A stretch of 64,000 nt of DNA, from positions 558,001-622,000 of the forward strand of contig JAPWJW010000003.1 of assembly GCA_028283825.1 (NCBI GenBank), written 5' to 3'. This document shows, one piece after another, positions 33,710 to 42,458 of the stretch. This DNA comes from Azospirillaceae bacterium. Its GTDB lineage: Bacteria > Pseudomonadota > Alphaproteobacteria > Azospirillales > Azospirillaceae. Under the pieces are notes generated by a model that made no database searches, was not told the DNA's origin, and worked only from the letters and a program-made list of their open reading frames with translations. The position numbers and the translations under genes are program-made. Within the stretch, counting starts at the first letter, position 1. Every line of letters starts with the position of its first letter.

Positions 33710-34267
33710 TCAGGCCGGCGGACCCTGTATCCGGGTCAGGTAGTCGGCCAATTGGTCCCAGGTGCCGCTGAAGCCCAGGCGCATGCCTTCCAGCCCGGCG
33801 GCGAAGGTCGCCTGTTCCTCCACCGTCGCCTCAAAGGGCACGCCGGTGCTGTCCACGCGGGTGCGGCCGGGCCCCTCCTTCACCAGGCTGACGGTGCTCA
33901 GGACCTCCAGCGGCCAGGTGGGGTTCATGGGATGGCGGATGGGCGTGCCCCCGGCGTCGGTGAAGGACGCCAGGAAGGCCAGATGGCCGGGGGTGACCTC
34001 GCCCGCCGCGTTCCGGGTGGGGGGCGTGATCTCGCGGAACGTCCATTTTCCCCACATTGTGAAGGCCGCACCCAGGCCGCCCGGCGGCTGCATGCCGTAA
34101 AGGAAGGTGCCGCCCGGCCGCAGGTCCATTTCCCCCAATACCCAGGTGAAACCCTTCGGTCCCCACCACAGGCGCAGGCGTTCCGGCTCCGTGAACGCCT
34201 GCCACAGCAGGCCCATGCCGGCATGGAAGGTGCGCGACAGGCGGAATTCGGGAACAGGGCCCCTCAT
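33710..34267 (-). CDS. SRPBCC-domain protein (AHSA1/ActivatorHsp90-type)
   Basis: 185 residues. Typical AHSA1-like features: FRLSRTFHAGMGLLWQAFTE, PERLRLWWGPKGFTW, DLRPGGTFLYGM, a central MWGKWTFREITPPTR and C-terminal AGLEGMRLGFSGTWDQLADY. Such proteins form a hydrophobic cavity; many are of unknown function and are often paired with glyoxalase-fold proteins. The ATG overlaps the stop of the VOC gene (ATGA), so the two are translationally coupled. Confidence 0.85.
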   Translation of the reverse strand: MRGPVPEFRLSRTFHAGMGLLWQAFTEPERLRLWWGPKGFTWVLGEMDLRPGGTFLYGMQPPGGLGAAFTMWGKWTFREITPPTRNAAGEVTPGHLAFLASFTDAGGTPIRHPMNPTWPLEVLSTVSLVKEGPGRTRVDSTGVPFEATVEEQATFAAGLEGMRLGFSGTWDQLADYLTRIQGPPA

Positions 34268-34770
34268 TGTTCTTTCTCCGGCAGGTGTTCTTTCTCCAGC
34301 AGATCCATCGCGGGCGGGCATGGTTCGCCCGGCGCCGGCAGGGCATGGGCGAAACTCCAGCGGTGGCCGAAGGGATCGGCCACCTGCCCATAACGGGCGC
34401 CCCAGAAGGCATCCATGGCCGGCATGGTGATGGTGGCGCCGGCGGCGATCGCTCGCTCCATGGCGGCGTCGCAGTTCGGCACCTCCACATGCAACGCCAC
34501 GGTGGTGCCGCCCAGTTCTGTCGGCGGCACGTTCAGGGGCATGTCGGCCGTCCGGTATTCCGGGAAGTCGTCCCGCACGAACAGCCGGGTGCCGTTGATG
34601 CTGATTTCCGAATGCAGCAGGCGCTGGCCGTCCGGCGCCACCAGGCGCGCCAGTTCCGTGGCGCCCAGCGCCCGCACATAGAATTCCAGCGCCGCCTTGG
34701 CGTCGCTCACCACCAGATGGGGGATGACGCCTTGCTGCGGCGGCGGATTGGGGGCGGTGTCGGATGACAT
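34264..34770 (-). CDS. VOC-family glyoxalase-fold protein (PhnB-like)
   Basis: 168 residues. The PhnB/DUF-like glyoxalase fold is visible: VIPHLVVSDAKAALEFYVRA, LGATELARL, LLHSEISINGTRLFVRDDFP, VALHVEVPNCDAAMERAIAA and the closing strand YGQVADPFGHRWSFA. The role is unknown; in other genomes such proteins sit beside SRPBCC and sigma-factor genes. It is the first gene of a two-gene operon with the SRPBCC gene. Confidence 0.88.
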   Translation of the reverse strand: MSSDTAPNPPPQQGVIPHLVVSDAKAALEFYVRALGATELARLVAPDGQRLLHSEISINGTRLFVRDDFPEYRTADMPLNVPPTELGGTTVALHVEVPNCDAAMERAIAAGATITMPAMDAFWGARYGQVADPFGHRWSFAHALPAPGEPCPPAMDLLEKEHLPEKEQ

Positions 34771-34890
34771 GAGAATCCTCCCACATACTCAGGTCAGGCC
34801 GGCGCCCCCTCATAAGGCACCGACCGCGCCCGAGTATGCCCGCACCACCATCCCGGCCGGGAACTCTTCCGTCTAGGCATTCGCCCCGGA

Positions 34891-35970
34891 TCAGCCCCCC
34901 ACCTGGCCGCGCAGGAAGGCCAGGAAGGCAGGGCTGGCGTTCAGTTTCTCAAACACCGGGATGACGATGTTGAAACCGTTGTCGCTGTTGGTCAGGACGA
35001 CGGCACCGCGCCGGCTGGTGGGGCTGTACCAGGCGAAGGTGGCGACACCTTCGTCCTTGCCGGTGTGCATCATCACGGTTTCGCCCTGGAACTCCAGCAC
35101 CTGCCAGCCCAGGCCGAAACCGGCGCGGGGCGGGCAACTGGCGGCCTTGGCCCCCTGGCACATGTCGTCCATCAGGCTGACCTGGATACGGCGCCGATCC
35201 TGTGCCACCATTGCCGCCAGATCCTGGTCCTTCATGGCGCTGGCCATGAAGCGGGCATAGTCGCCGGCCGTGGTGTAGAGCATGTCGGCGGCGTTGTAAT
35301 GCACGGTGAAGGACGGCTCCATCGCCCGGCCCTGGGCGTCGGTCGGCACGGCGATGCGGCCGTCGAACCAGGACGGGTGGCCGCTGGCGGTGTCGTTCAT
35401 GCCCGCCGGCTTGAACAGCACGGCCTGTGCCAAGCCTTCGAAATCCTTGCCCGTCTTCTTTTCCACGTACCGTGCGACGTATTCATACCCCTCGCCCGAA
35501 TAGCCGTAGGCCGTGCCGGGCGTGAAGGTGAAGGCCAGGGGCTTGTCGTGCCCGCGCCAGTTGGGGAAACCGGTCTGGTGGCTGAGCGCCAGGCGGGCCG
35601 TCAGCTTCAGCCGGCGGTCGTCGCCGGCGATGTCGGGATCGGTCCAATAGTCGGCCATGGGCGCGTCCAGTGACACCGTGTGCTGCGACGCCAGCCGCAG
35701 CACTACCTCCGCCGTGATGGGCTTGGTCAGCGAGGCCACGTTATAGAGCGTCGTGGGCGTGGCCTTCACGCCGGGGCTCTGTTCACCATAGGCGGCGGTC
35801 AGCACCACCTTGCCGTCCTCGATCTCGGCGATCGAGACGCTGGCCACCTTGGCGTCCACCAGCAGGCCGGGCAGCGCCTGGTCCAGCGCCGCGCGCGTTT
35901 CCTGGGGCGATGCCGCCGCCACGCCGGCCACCAGCATCGCCGTTCCCATGATACCCAATCCCCACCGCAT
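34891..35970 (-). CDS. Serine hydrolase of the beta-lactamase (class C / EstB) family
   Basis: 359 residues from the ATG at 35970, which follows GGAGGCGGGG; a signal peptide MRWGLGIMGTAMLVAGVAAA is present. The SxxK motif is NVASLTKPITAEVVLRLASQ, the YxN-like tyrosine is in GYSGEGYEYVARYVEKKTG, and the C-terminal block is VLEFQGETVMMHTGKDEGVA (HTG instead of KTG). These mark the beta-lactamase-related esterase/peptidase group rather than a true beta-lactamase. It should act on an ester or peptide in the periplasm. It is followed by no obvious terminator and its partner genes are not evident. Confidence 0.88.
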   Translation of the reverse strand: MRWGLGIMGTAMLVAGVAAASPQETRAALDQALPGLLVDAKVASVSIAEIEDGKVVLTAAYGEQSPGVKATPTTLYNVASLTKPITAEVVLRLASQHTVSLDAPMADYWTDPDIAGDDRRLKLTARLALSHQTGFPNWRGHDKPLAFTFTPGTAYGYSGEGYEYVARYVEKKTGKDFEGLAQAVLFKPAGMNDTASGHPSWFDGRIAVPTDAQGRAMEPSFTVHYNAADMLYTTAGDYARFMASAMKDQDLAAMVAQDRRRIQVSLMDDMCQGAKAASCPPRAGFGLGWQVLEFQGETVMMHTGKDEGVATFAWYSPTSRRGAVVLTNSDNGFNIVIPVFEKLNASPAFLAFLRGQVGG

Positions 35971-36117
35971 CCCCGCCTCCATCTTGGTTAATGACCATGA
36001 GGGGATCATGCGGCGGTGGTGTGGGCAAGCCGAAGAAACCGTTCGGTTGCAAAGCGGTAGCAAATTTCCCTGGGCCCGCAACAGAGGAACGGGGCCGTTA
36101 CATCCCGCCGCCCCGGC

Positions 36118-36543
36118 CTACTTGGCGAAGATCAGGGATTCGTCACGGAAGGCCTTGAATTCCAAGGCGTTACCGCTGGGGTCGAACAGGAACATGGTGC
36201 CCTGCTCCCCCACCTGGCCCTTGAAGCGGACATAGGGTTCGATGACGAAGGTCTGGTCATGGGCACGCAGACGGTCCGCCAGGGCCGTCCAATCGTCCCA
36301 GGCCAGGATCAGGCCGAAGTGCGGCACCGGCACGTCATGCCCATCCACCGGGTTGTGATCGCGTGACGGGCCGGTCGCGCCCTCGACCAAATGGGCAACG
36401 ATTTGATGGCCATAGAGGTCAAAGTCCACCCAATCCGGTGAACTGCGCCCCTCCGCGCAGCCCATGACATTGCCGTAGAAGGAACGGGCGGCGGCCAGGT
36501 CATGGACCGGGAAAGCCAGGTGGAAACGGGGACGATCTGTCAT
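36118..36543 (-). CDS. VOC-family protein (glyoxalase/bleomycin-resistance fold)
   Basis: 141 residues from MTDRPRF at 36543 (ATG 36549 is also possible). Features are [40 protein letters not shown] with the metal-side [27 protein letters not shown] and the final Glu in [15 protein letters not shown]. The H..E pattern of metal-dependent VOC enzymes is intact, so a small catalytic role such as a dioxygenase or isomerase is plausible. It stands alone, 574 bases from the unrelated hydrolase start. Confidence 0.88.
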   Translation of the reverse strand: MTDRPRFHLAFPVHDLAAARSFYGNVMGCAEGRSSPDWVDFDLYGHQIVAHLVEGATGPSRDHNPVDGHDVPVPHFGLILAWDDWTALADRLRAHDQTFVIEPYVRFKGQVGEQGTMFLFDPSGNALEFKAFRDESLIFAK

Positions 36544-36620
36544 GTTCATCCACTTTCTTAAGTGTGGTGTATTTATATAAATCAGCAAGTTATCGATGAT
36601 GCTTAAGGTGATAAATCACC

Positions 36621-37797
36621 TTAAGGCGCAAGCTCCAGCACGGTGGCGTCGATGCGCCGGATGCCGTCTTCACCCGCCATGTAATAAACCACCAGCACCC
36701 GCCCGTCGGCCAGCAACGTCGCCCAGGGATATCCCAGATCCGGTCCCGGGCCGTCGTCACGCAGGATGATCTCTGCCCCATCCTCCGGCTGCTGGGTGTC
36801 CGGGTGATAGATGCGGGCGCGGATGCCGTAGGGGGCGTGGCGATAGCCATAAACCAGGAACACCCGCCCATCCGGCAGGGGCAGCGGATCGAAGGGATGG
36901 CCGACCACGGCGGTCAGGCGCCAGGGCGACCAGCTGGCGCCCTCGTCATCCGATACGGCGAGCGCCAGCTGGTCGCCCATGCCGGCGGTGCGGTGGAAGG
37001 CGATGATGCGACCGGCCGGGGTGCGCAGCAGCGCCGGTTCCACCAGACAGCCCTGGCCGGCGGCATCATGGGCGATGGGACCCAGCGGGCGCCAGGCATA
37101 GCCGCCGGGATTTGACGGATCGGGATCGGCGTGGAACAGATGGGTACCGCGCCGGCCGTGGGCGCCGCCGGCGTAGATGGCCTGCAGGATGCCGCCGCCG
37201 GGCAGCAGGGCCGGCCGCCCCCGTATCGCCCCGCCATGATGGGGCCGCACGCCGGCCAGCAGATCCGGTTGTCCCGGCAGCGGCGGCAGGAAGGTGTGGG
37301 GTGTCCAATTCCGCCCCTGCCCGTCGCCGATGCGGGCATAGCCGCCCCAGAACAGGAACAGGCCGCTGTCCTCCGCCGTGCCGACCAGCGGGCCGCCAGC
37401 CGCACGAATGGCGTCGGCCAGGCGTGGCGCCAACGGGTACCAGGAAAAGCCGGTCACCAGCAGGCGGCCATCGGGCAGCAGGGCCAGGTTGGCATCCTGG
37501 TCCGCCGTCTCGCCATCCGGCGGCAGGATCTCCAGTCTCGCCCAGCGGCGCCAGGCTGCGGCCGTCCAGCTGCAGCAGCACATGCTGTGATCGGCTGTCG
37601 ACATGGTCCACGCTCATCAACCCGGACTGGTCGGCCAGCCCCAGGGCGCGGGCGAACCAGCGCTGGTCGCGCGCCCGGCGGAACAACAGGGCCACCGTCC
37701 CGTCTGCCAGCGTCGCCACTGCGGGGAACGAGGCGTAATAGCGCTCATCCCGGTACAAGGTCAGATGCTGCATCTCGGGCACCCCGCTTCCCCTCAT
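36621..37797 (-). pseudogene. BNR/sialidase-like beta-propeller protein, frameshifted
   Basis: The N-terminal part from ATG 37797 (ribosome site GAGAGGG) reads LTLYRDERYYASFPAVATLA, DGTVALLFRRARDQRW and DHVDSRSQHVLLQLDGRSLA before losing frame near 37530-37540. Removing one base restores LEILPPDGETADQDANLALL and the long downstream frame with YAGGAHGRRGTHLFHA, AVSDDEGASWSPW (an Asp-box), LPDGRVFLVYGYRHAPYGIR and YPWATLLADGRVLVVYYM. These are repeats of the six-bladed sialidase/BNR propeller. It has no signal peptide. The full gene would be about 391 residues. It is a real pseudogene or a sequence error; the function of an intact copy could be exo-glycosidase or a binding propeller. Confidence 0.8.
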
Positions 37798-37901
37798 GGC
37801 GACCCTCTCACCTTAGGACATATACGACAGGCGGTGTGAAAACGGGTGGAAGTCGGGGGCCGTTCCCTGCCATTACCTGATTCCCTCCGATAGGGTTCGC
37901 C

Positions 37902-39095
37902 ATGGCGAACTTTCGCATTTTGGTCGCCATGCCTGAAGCCCCGCGCCCCACGCTGCTGTTCGTCGTCACGGAAGACTGGTACTTCCGATCTCACCGGCTG
38001 CCCACGGCGCGGGCCGCCCGCGACGCCGGCTTCGACGTGGCGGTGGCCTGCCGGGTGGTGCTGGACGGTCCGGCCATCGCGGCGGAGGGCTTCCGCCTCA
38101 TCCCCCTGCCCTGGCGCCGGGGCAGCTTCAACCCGTGGCACATTCTGGGCGACATCCGGCGCCTGGCCCGGCTGTACCGGCGGGAACGGCCGACCATCAT
38201 CCACCACATCGCGCTGAAGCCGGCGGTGCTGGGCGGTTTCGCCCTGGCGCTGGCGGGCCTGCGCGACACGCGGGTGGTCACCACCCTGGCGGGCCTGGGC
38301 CTGGGCCTGTCCGGGACCGGCACCAAGGCCGGGCTGGGTCGTGTGCTGCTGCGGCTGGCGCTGAACGCCGCCGCCTGGCGGCGGGGGAACGCGCTGGTGG
38401 TGCAGAACAGTGACGACGCGGCACTGCTGGCGGCGGGCGCCCCCAAGCCCCCGGCCGCCCGCCTGATTCGCGGATCGGGCGTGGATCTGGCGCATTATGA
38501 GGAGCTGGCCGACGCGCTGGGCCCCGTCACCTGCGCCCAGGTGTCGCGCATGCTGACGCTGAAGGGGGTGGAGGACCTGGTGGCGGCGGTGCGGCTGGTG
38601 CGGACGCGGGGCGTGGATTTGCGCCTGATCCTGGCCGGCGCGCCCGATCGCGACAGCCCCGCCGCCGTGCCGGAGGAAACCTTGCGCGCCTGGGCGGATG
38701 AGCCCGGCATCGAATGGCTGGGCGCCGTCGGCGACGTGCGCACCGTCTGGGCCCGCGCCCACATCGCCGTGCTGGCGTCGCGCGGCGGCGAAGGCGTGCC
38801 CAAGAGCCTGCTGGAGGCGGCGGCTTGCGGCCGCCCCATCGTGGCGACCGACGTGCCCGGCAGCCGTGAGGTGGCGGTGGAGGGGCGCAACGCCCTGCTG
38901 GCCCGCCCCCGCGATCCGGCCTCCCTGGCCGAGGCGCTGGCCCGCCTGGCCGGCGACACCGCCCTGCGCCGCCGCCTGGGCCATGCCAGCCGGGCAGTGG
39001 TGGATCCGGAATTCGGCGAGGCTGAGGTGGGACGCCGCATGCGCGACCTCTACCTGGGGCTGGTGACGCCGCCGCTTCCAGGTAAACTGCCCTGA
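37902..39095 (+). CDS. Glycosyltransferase family 4 protein
   Basis: 397 residues from ATG 37902 (37929 is an alternative giving MPEAPRPTLLFVVTEDWYF). A GT-B fold: the N-terminal domain with FVVTEDWYFRSHRLPTARAA and TIIHHIALKPAVLGG; the C-terminal domain with TCAQVSRMLTLKGVEDLVAA, LRLILAGAPDRDSP and the nucleotide-sugar motif SRGGEGVPKSLLEAAACGRP, IVATDVPGSREVAVEG, where the E-x7-E pattern is visible. It should transfer a sugar onto a lipid or polysaccharide precursor at the inner membrane. No other polysaccharide genes are close, so the product is unknown. Confidence 0.92.
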   Translation: MANFRILVAMPEAPRPTLLFVVTEDWYFRSHRLPTARAARDAGFDVAVACRVVLDGPAIAAEGFRLIPLPWRRGSFNPWHILGDIRRLARLYRRERPTIIHHIALKPAVLGGFALALAGLRDTRVVTTLAGLGLGLSGTGTKAGLGRVLLRLALNAAAWRRGNALVVQNSDDAALLAAGAPKPPAARLIRGSGVDLAHYEELADALGPVTCAQVSRMLTLKGVEDLVAAVRLVRTRGVDLRLILAGAPDRDSPAAVPEETLRAWADEPGIEWLGAVGDVRTVWARAHIAVLASRGGEGVPKSLLEAAACGRPIVATDVPGSREVAVEGRNALLARPRDPASLAEALARLAGDTALRRRLGHASRAVVDPEFGEAEVGRRMRDLYLGLVTPPLPGKLP

Positions 39096-39142
39096 CCGGG
39101 TCCTGTCCTCTGGACCTGGGGCATCTTGGGGAACGGTTTTTC

Positions 39143-40126
39143 ATGACCATGCGCCTTTTGCGCCGGGCGGCCCGCCTGGCCGCTGTCCTGCCCCTGGCGG
39201 CACTTGTGCTGGCGGGACATGTCGCCCAGGCGGCGGAGCAGCCGGTGACCTTGGACGGCGGCGTCGGTCGGCTGCGCGGCACCCTGCTGCTGCCCGACGT
39301 GGTGGCGCCGTCGGACGGGGGCGTTCCCGCCGTGCTGTTCATCTCCGGCGCCACCGACCGCGAGGGCAACGGGCCGTCGCTGCGCACCGACAGCCTGAAG
39401 CAACTGGCGCAGTCCCTGGGGCTGAAGGGCATCGCCAGCCTGCGGGTGGACAAGCGCGGCATGGCCGCCAGCAAGGCCGCCCTGGCGCGGGAGGAGGATC
39501 TGAGCCTGGACACCTACGTCCAGGACGCCGGCCGCTGGCTGGATCTGCTGCGCGCCCAGACCGGCATCGGCCCCATCTATCTGCTGGGATATAATGAGGG
39601 CGGGCTGATCGCCACCCTGCTGGCGCAGAAGGCGCCGGCGACGGGCCTGATCCTGCTGGCTGCGCCCGGGCGTCCTTTCGGCGACCTGCTGCGTCAGCAG
39701 TTGCCCAAGTCCGACCTGCCGCTGGATGTGCAGCAGGCGGCGTTCAACGCCCTGGCCCAGTTGGAGAAGGGCCAGACGGTGGGCGACGTGCCCAAGGAAT
39801 TGAGCAGCCTGTTCCGGCCCAGCCTGCAGCCCTATCTGATTTCGGAACTGCGCCACGACCCGGCGGCGGAATTGGCCCAGACCACCCAGCCGGCCCTGGT
39901 GATCCAGGGCACCAATGACCTGCAGGTGGACATGGCGGACGCCGTGCGCCTGTCCCAGGCCCGCCAGGGCGTACGGCTGGTGCGGCTGGACGGCATGAAC
40001 CATGTGCTGAAGACCACCCCCGCCAACGACCGCGCCGCCAACCTGGCCAGCTATGTCGATTCCGGCCAGGCCATCAACCCCGGCATCGTCAACGCCATCG
40101 TGGTCCTGATACGCACCGGGCAGTGA
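39143..40126 (+). CDS. Secreted alpha/beta hydrolase
   Basis: 327 residues with a signal peptide (RRAARLAAVLPLAALVLAGH, cleavage near AQA). The hydrolase core is visible: VPAVLFISGATDREGNGPSL, GIASLRVDKRGMAASKAALA, the nucleophile region IYLLGYNEGGLIATLLAQKA, where the elbow is G-Y-N-E-G with Asn in place of the usual Ser, and the closing AlVIQGTNDLQVDMADAVRL and MNHVLKTTP with the Asp and His. The missing nucleophile Ser is notable: catalysis may be lost or use another residue. It is tail-to-tail with the LytTR gene. Confidence 0.85.
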   Translation: MTMRLLRRAARLAAVLPLAALVLAGHVAQAAEQPVTLDGGVGRLRGTLLLPDVVAPSDGGVPAVLFISGATDREGNGPSLRTDSLKQLAQSLGLKGIASLRVDKRGMAASKAALAREEDLSLDTYVQDAGRWLDLLRAQTGIGPIYLLGYNEGGLIATLLAQKAPATGLILLAAPGRPFGDLLRQQLPKSDLPLDVQQAAFNALAQLEKGQTVGDVPKELSSLFRPSLQPYLISELRHDPAAELAQTTQPALVIQGTNDLQVDMADAVRLSQARQGVRLVRLDGMNHVLKTTPANDRAANLASYVDSGQAINPGIVNAIVVLIRTGQ

Positions 40127-40137
40127 CGGCGGGCGGC

Positions 40138-41055
40138 CTATAGCCCCTTTTCCAGCAGTTCCGCCTTGTAGCGGCGGCTGGCCGGCACGACGGTGCCGGT
40201 GCTGAGCGTGATGTCCAGGTCGCCGGACGGGCGCGTGTCCACCCGCTGGATGGCGGCGCGGTTGACCAGGCGTGAGCGGTGGACCCGCACGAAACGGCCG
40301 GGCGGCAGGTCGGCGTGCACGTCCTTCAGCGGCCGGCGGATCAGGTGGACTCCGTTGGCGGTCATCACCTCCACATACTTGCCGGCGGCGGCGACCTGGA
40401 TGATCTCCTCCGGTGCCAGGAACAGGCGGCGGGATCCCACCTTCAACTCCAGGCGCTCGTCGCCCGCGGTCGGCATGGCGACCGGGGCCGGTGCCTCGGC
40501 GACCGGCACCGCCTGTTGCGCCTCCACCAGGGCGACCACCCGCGACAGGCGCGCCAACTGCCGGCCGCCGGTCAGAATGGTGGTTGCCAGGATGAAGCTC
40601 AGGGTGTCCTTGCGGAATTCATACGGCACCTCCAGGTGCCAATCGCCCATGTGATAACTCAGGCCGGCAGCGGCATAGACAGCGAAGCGCAGGCCCATCA
40701 TCAGACTGATGTGCACGGCGCCGTATCCCACCAGCGCCGCCGCATGGATGGCCAGGGTACGCCAGGGGGCCCGTCCCCAGCCGGGGCTGCGGCCGACCGC
40801 CAGGTAAACGAAAGACAGGGCCGCGAAGCTGCCCAGCGAACTGGAATACTCCCAGGTCATCGGTTCCCAGGCGGCGATGGGATGGTGGCCGCGCTCATGT
40901 TCCGTCAGGACGGAAAAGACGTTGATGGTGTTGGGGATCAAATAAAACGCGCACCAGACCAGGCACCAGGTAGCCGTTGACGGCAGGGCCCAGCCGCCCA
41001 TGGGTGTCACCGTTGGTTCCGCGCTATCCACCGCTGGTGCCTCAGGCATCGCCAC
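40138..41055 (-). CDS. Membrane-anchored LytTR-domain transcriptional regulator, copy A
   Basis: 305 residues. The N-terminal half has about four hydrophobic segments (WCLVWCAFYLIPNTINVFSV; SSLGSFAALSFVYLAVG; LAIHAAALVGYGAVHISLMM; a fourth near 170). After a proline-rich linker the C-terminal 100 residues are a LytTR DNA-binding domain: LKVGSRRLFLAPEEIIQVAA, AGKYVEVMTANGVHLIRRPL, GRFVRVHRSRLVNRAAIQRV and the Arg-rich end. It would bind DNA from the inner membrane. It is divergent from an acyltransferase-3 gene (135-base gap), and the same pair recurs at 43.7-45.9 kb. Confidence 0.9.
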   Translation of the reverse strand: MAMPEAPAVDSAEPTVTPMGGWALPSTATWCLVWCAFYLIPNTINVFSVLTEHERGHHPIAAWEPMTWEYSSSLGSFAALSFVYLAVGRSPGWGRAPWRTLAIHAAALVGYGAVHISLMMGLRFAVYAAAGLSYHMGDWHLEVPYEFRKDTLSFILATTILTGGRQLARLSRVVALVEAQQAVPVAEAPAPVAMPTAGDERLELKVGSRRLFLAPEEIIQVAAAGKYVEVMTANGVHLIRRPLKDVHADLPPGRFVRVHRSRLVNRAAIQRVDTRPSGDLDITLSTGTVVPASRRYKAELLEKGL

Positions 41056-41190
41056 TCATCCCCATTTGCGCCCTTTGTGCCACCGCCGGTGGCTTGCCCG
41101 TGGGCGGTACCATCCGCGGGTGGCAGCGTACCGTCATCCGCAGCGCGAGCCCAGCCCCTGCGACGTCACGGCACAACGAGAGGCGCCCCC

Positions 41191-42447
41191 ATGTCGGAAG
41201 CCAGGTCCGAAACCAGCCCCCCTTCGCTTATCCCTGCCTACGTGTCGGCGGGCGTTTCAGATCATGGCCGTCGGTATGACCTGGACTGGATCCGCGTCAT
41301 CGCCTTCTTCCTGCTGATCCTCTACCACGTCGGCATGTTCTACGTGCCCTGGGACTTCCATGTGAAAAGCCCGCATCCGGTGGAGGCGCTGGAACCATTC
41401 ATGATGCTGACCAGCCCCTGGCGGCTGACATTGCTGTTCCTGGTGTCCGGGGCGGCCACCCGCTTCATGGCCGACAAGATGAGCGTGGGCGGCCTGACGC
41501 GGGCGCGGATGGCGCGGCTGCTGCCGCCCCTGCTGCTGGCCATGTTCGTGATCGTGCCACCGCAGAGTTATCTGGAGGTGGTGGAGAAGGTGCCGGAGCA
41601 GGCGCAAACCTATGGCGTCTTCTGGTGGAAATACGCGACCCACACCGGCCATTGGTGTCGCGGCGATGATTGCCTGATGACGCCCACCTATAACCATATG
41701 TGGTTCGTGCTCTATCTGTTGATCTACAGCCTGGTGTTGGTGGCCTTGCTGGCTTTTGCGGCGCCCGTCCTGCGCCGGCTGGAAAGCGGACTGGAGCGGG
41801 GGCTGGCCGGGTGGCGCCTGCTGGTCCTGCCCATCCTGTTCCTGGGGGCGATCCGCGCCGGGCTGGTGCCCCACTTCCCCATCACCCATTGGCCCGTCAA
41901 CGACTGGTATAATCATGCCCTGTCGTTCAGCGCCTTCCTGTTCGGGTTCCTGATGGCCCGCTCCCCGGTGTTCCGGCAACGGTTCATTGCCGGGCGTTGG
42001 GTGGCATTGGTGGTCGCGGTGGCGGCCTATGCCGGCGTGATCGGCTTTAACTGGGTCTACCGCGCCGACGACGCGGTGCCGCCGACGGCGCTGCACCTGA
42101 CGATGCGTTTCGTCTACGCCGCCGACCAGTGGGCCGCCATCACCGCCATCCTGGGCTTCGGCGCCCGCCACCTGACGCGGGAAAACGCCGCCCTGCGTTA
42201 TCTGACGCCGGCGGTCTTCCCCTTCTATCTGGTGCACCAGACGGTGATCGTCATCCTTGCCCACTACCTGGCGAGGGCCGCCCTGCCCCAGGTGCTGGAA
42301 GCCGCGATCCTGGTGGCGGCGACCTTCGCCGCCTGTTTTGCGACGTATGAGATCGTGCGGCGTATCGACATCCTGCGCCCTTGGTTCGGGCTCAAGCGAC
42401 GCGTCCCCCGGCCTGCCCTGGCGGAGATACGAACCCAAGCGGCGTGA
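41191..42447 (+). CDS. Acyltransferase-3-family membrane protein, copy A
   Basis: 418 residues from the ATG at 41191 (GAGAGG ahead). It has about ten hydrophobic segments and the acyltransferase-3 hallmarks RYDLDWIRVIAFFLLILYHV, FFYVPWDFHV near the active His, LVSGAATRFMADKM, RMARLLPPLLLAMFVIVPPQ, THTGHWCRGDDCLMTPTYNH, MWFVLYLLIYSLV and the closing VFPFYLVHQTVIVILAHYLA. Such proteins transfer acetyl, succinyl or other acyl groups to sugars or polymers (OpgC-like). The regulator is the divergent LytTR gene. It has a paralogue with the same neighbourhood at 44.7-46 kb. The substrate is unknown. Confidence 0.9.
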   Translation: MSEARSETSPPSLIPAYVSAGVSDHGRRYDLDWIRVIAFFLLILYHVGMFYVPWDFHVKSPHPVEALEPFMMLTSPWRLTLLFLVSGAATRFMADKMSVGGLTRARMARLLPPLLLAMFVIVPPQSYLEVVEKVPEQAQTYGVFWWKYATHTGHWCRGDDCLMTPTYNHMWFVLYLLIYSLVLVALLAFAAPVLRRLESGLERGLAGWRLLVLPILFLGAIRAGLVPHFPITHWPVNDWYNHALSFSAFLFGFLMARSPVFRQRFIAGRWVALVVAVAAYAGVIGFNWVYRADDAVPPTALHLTMRFVYAADQWAAITAILGFGARHLTRENAALRYLTPAVFPFYLVHQTVIVILAHYLARAALPQVLEAAILVAATFAACFATYEIVRRIDILRPWFGLKRRVPRPALAEIRTQAA

Positions 42448-42458
42448 TGCCGCGCGTA

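Noticed and set aside
34891-35970. Possible true class C beta-lactamase (ampC)
   Set aside because: The third motif is HTG rather than KTG and the overall blocks fit beta-lactamase-related esterases/peptidases, so no resistance claim is made.
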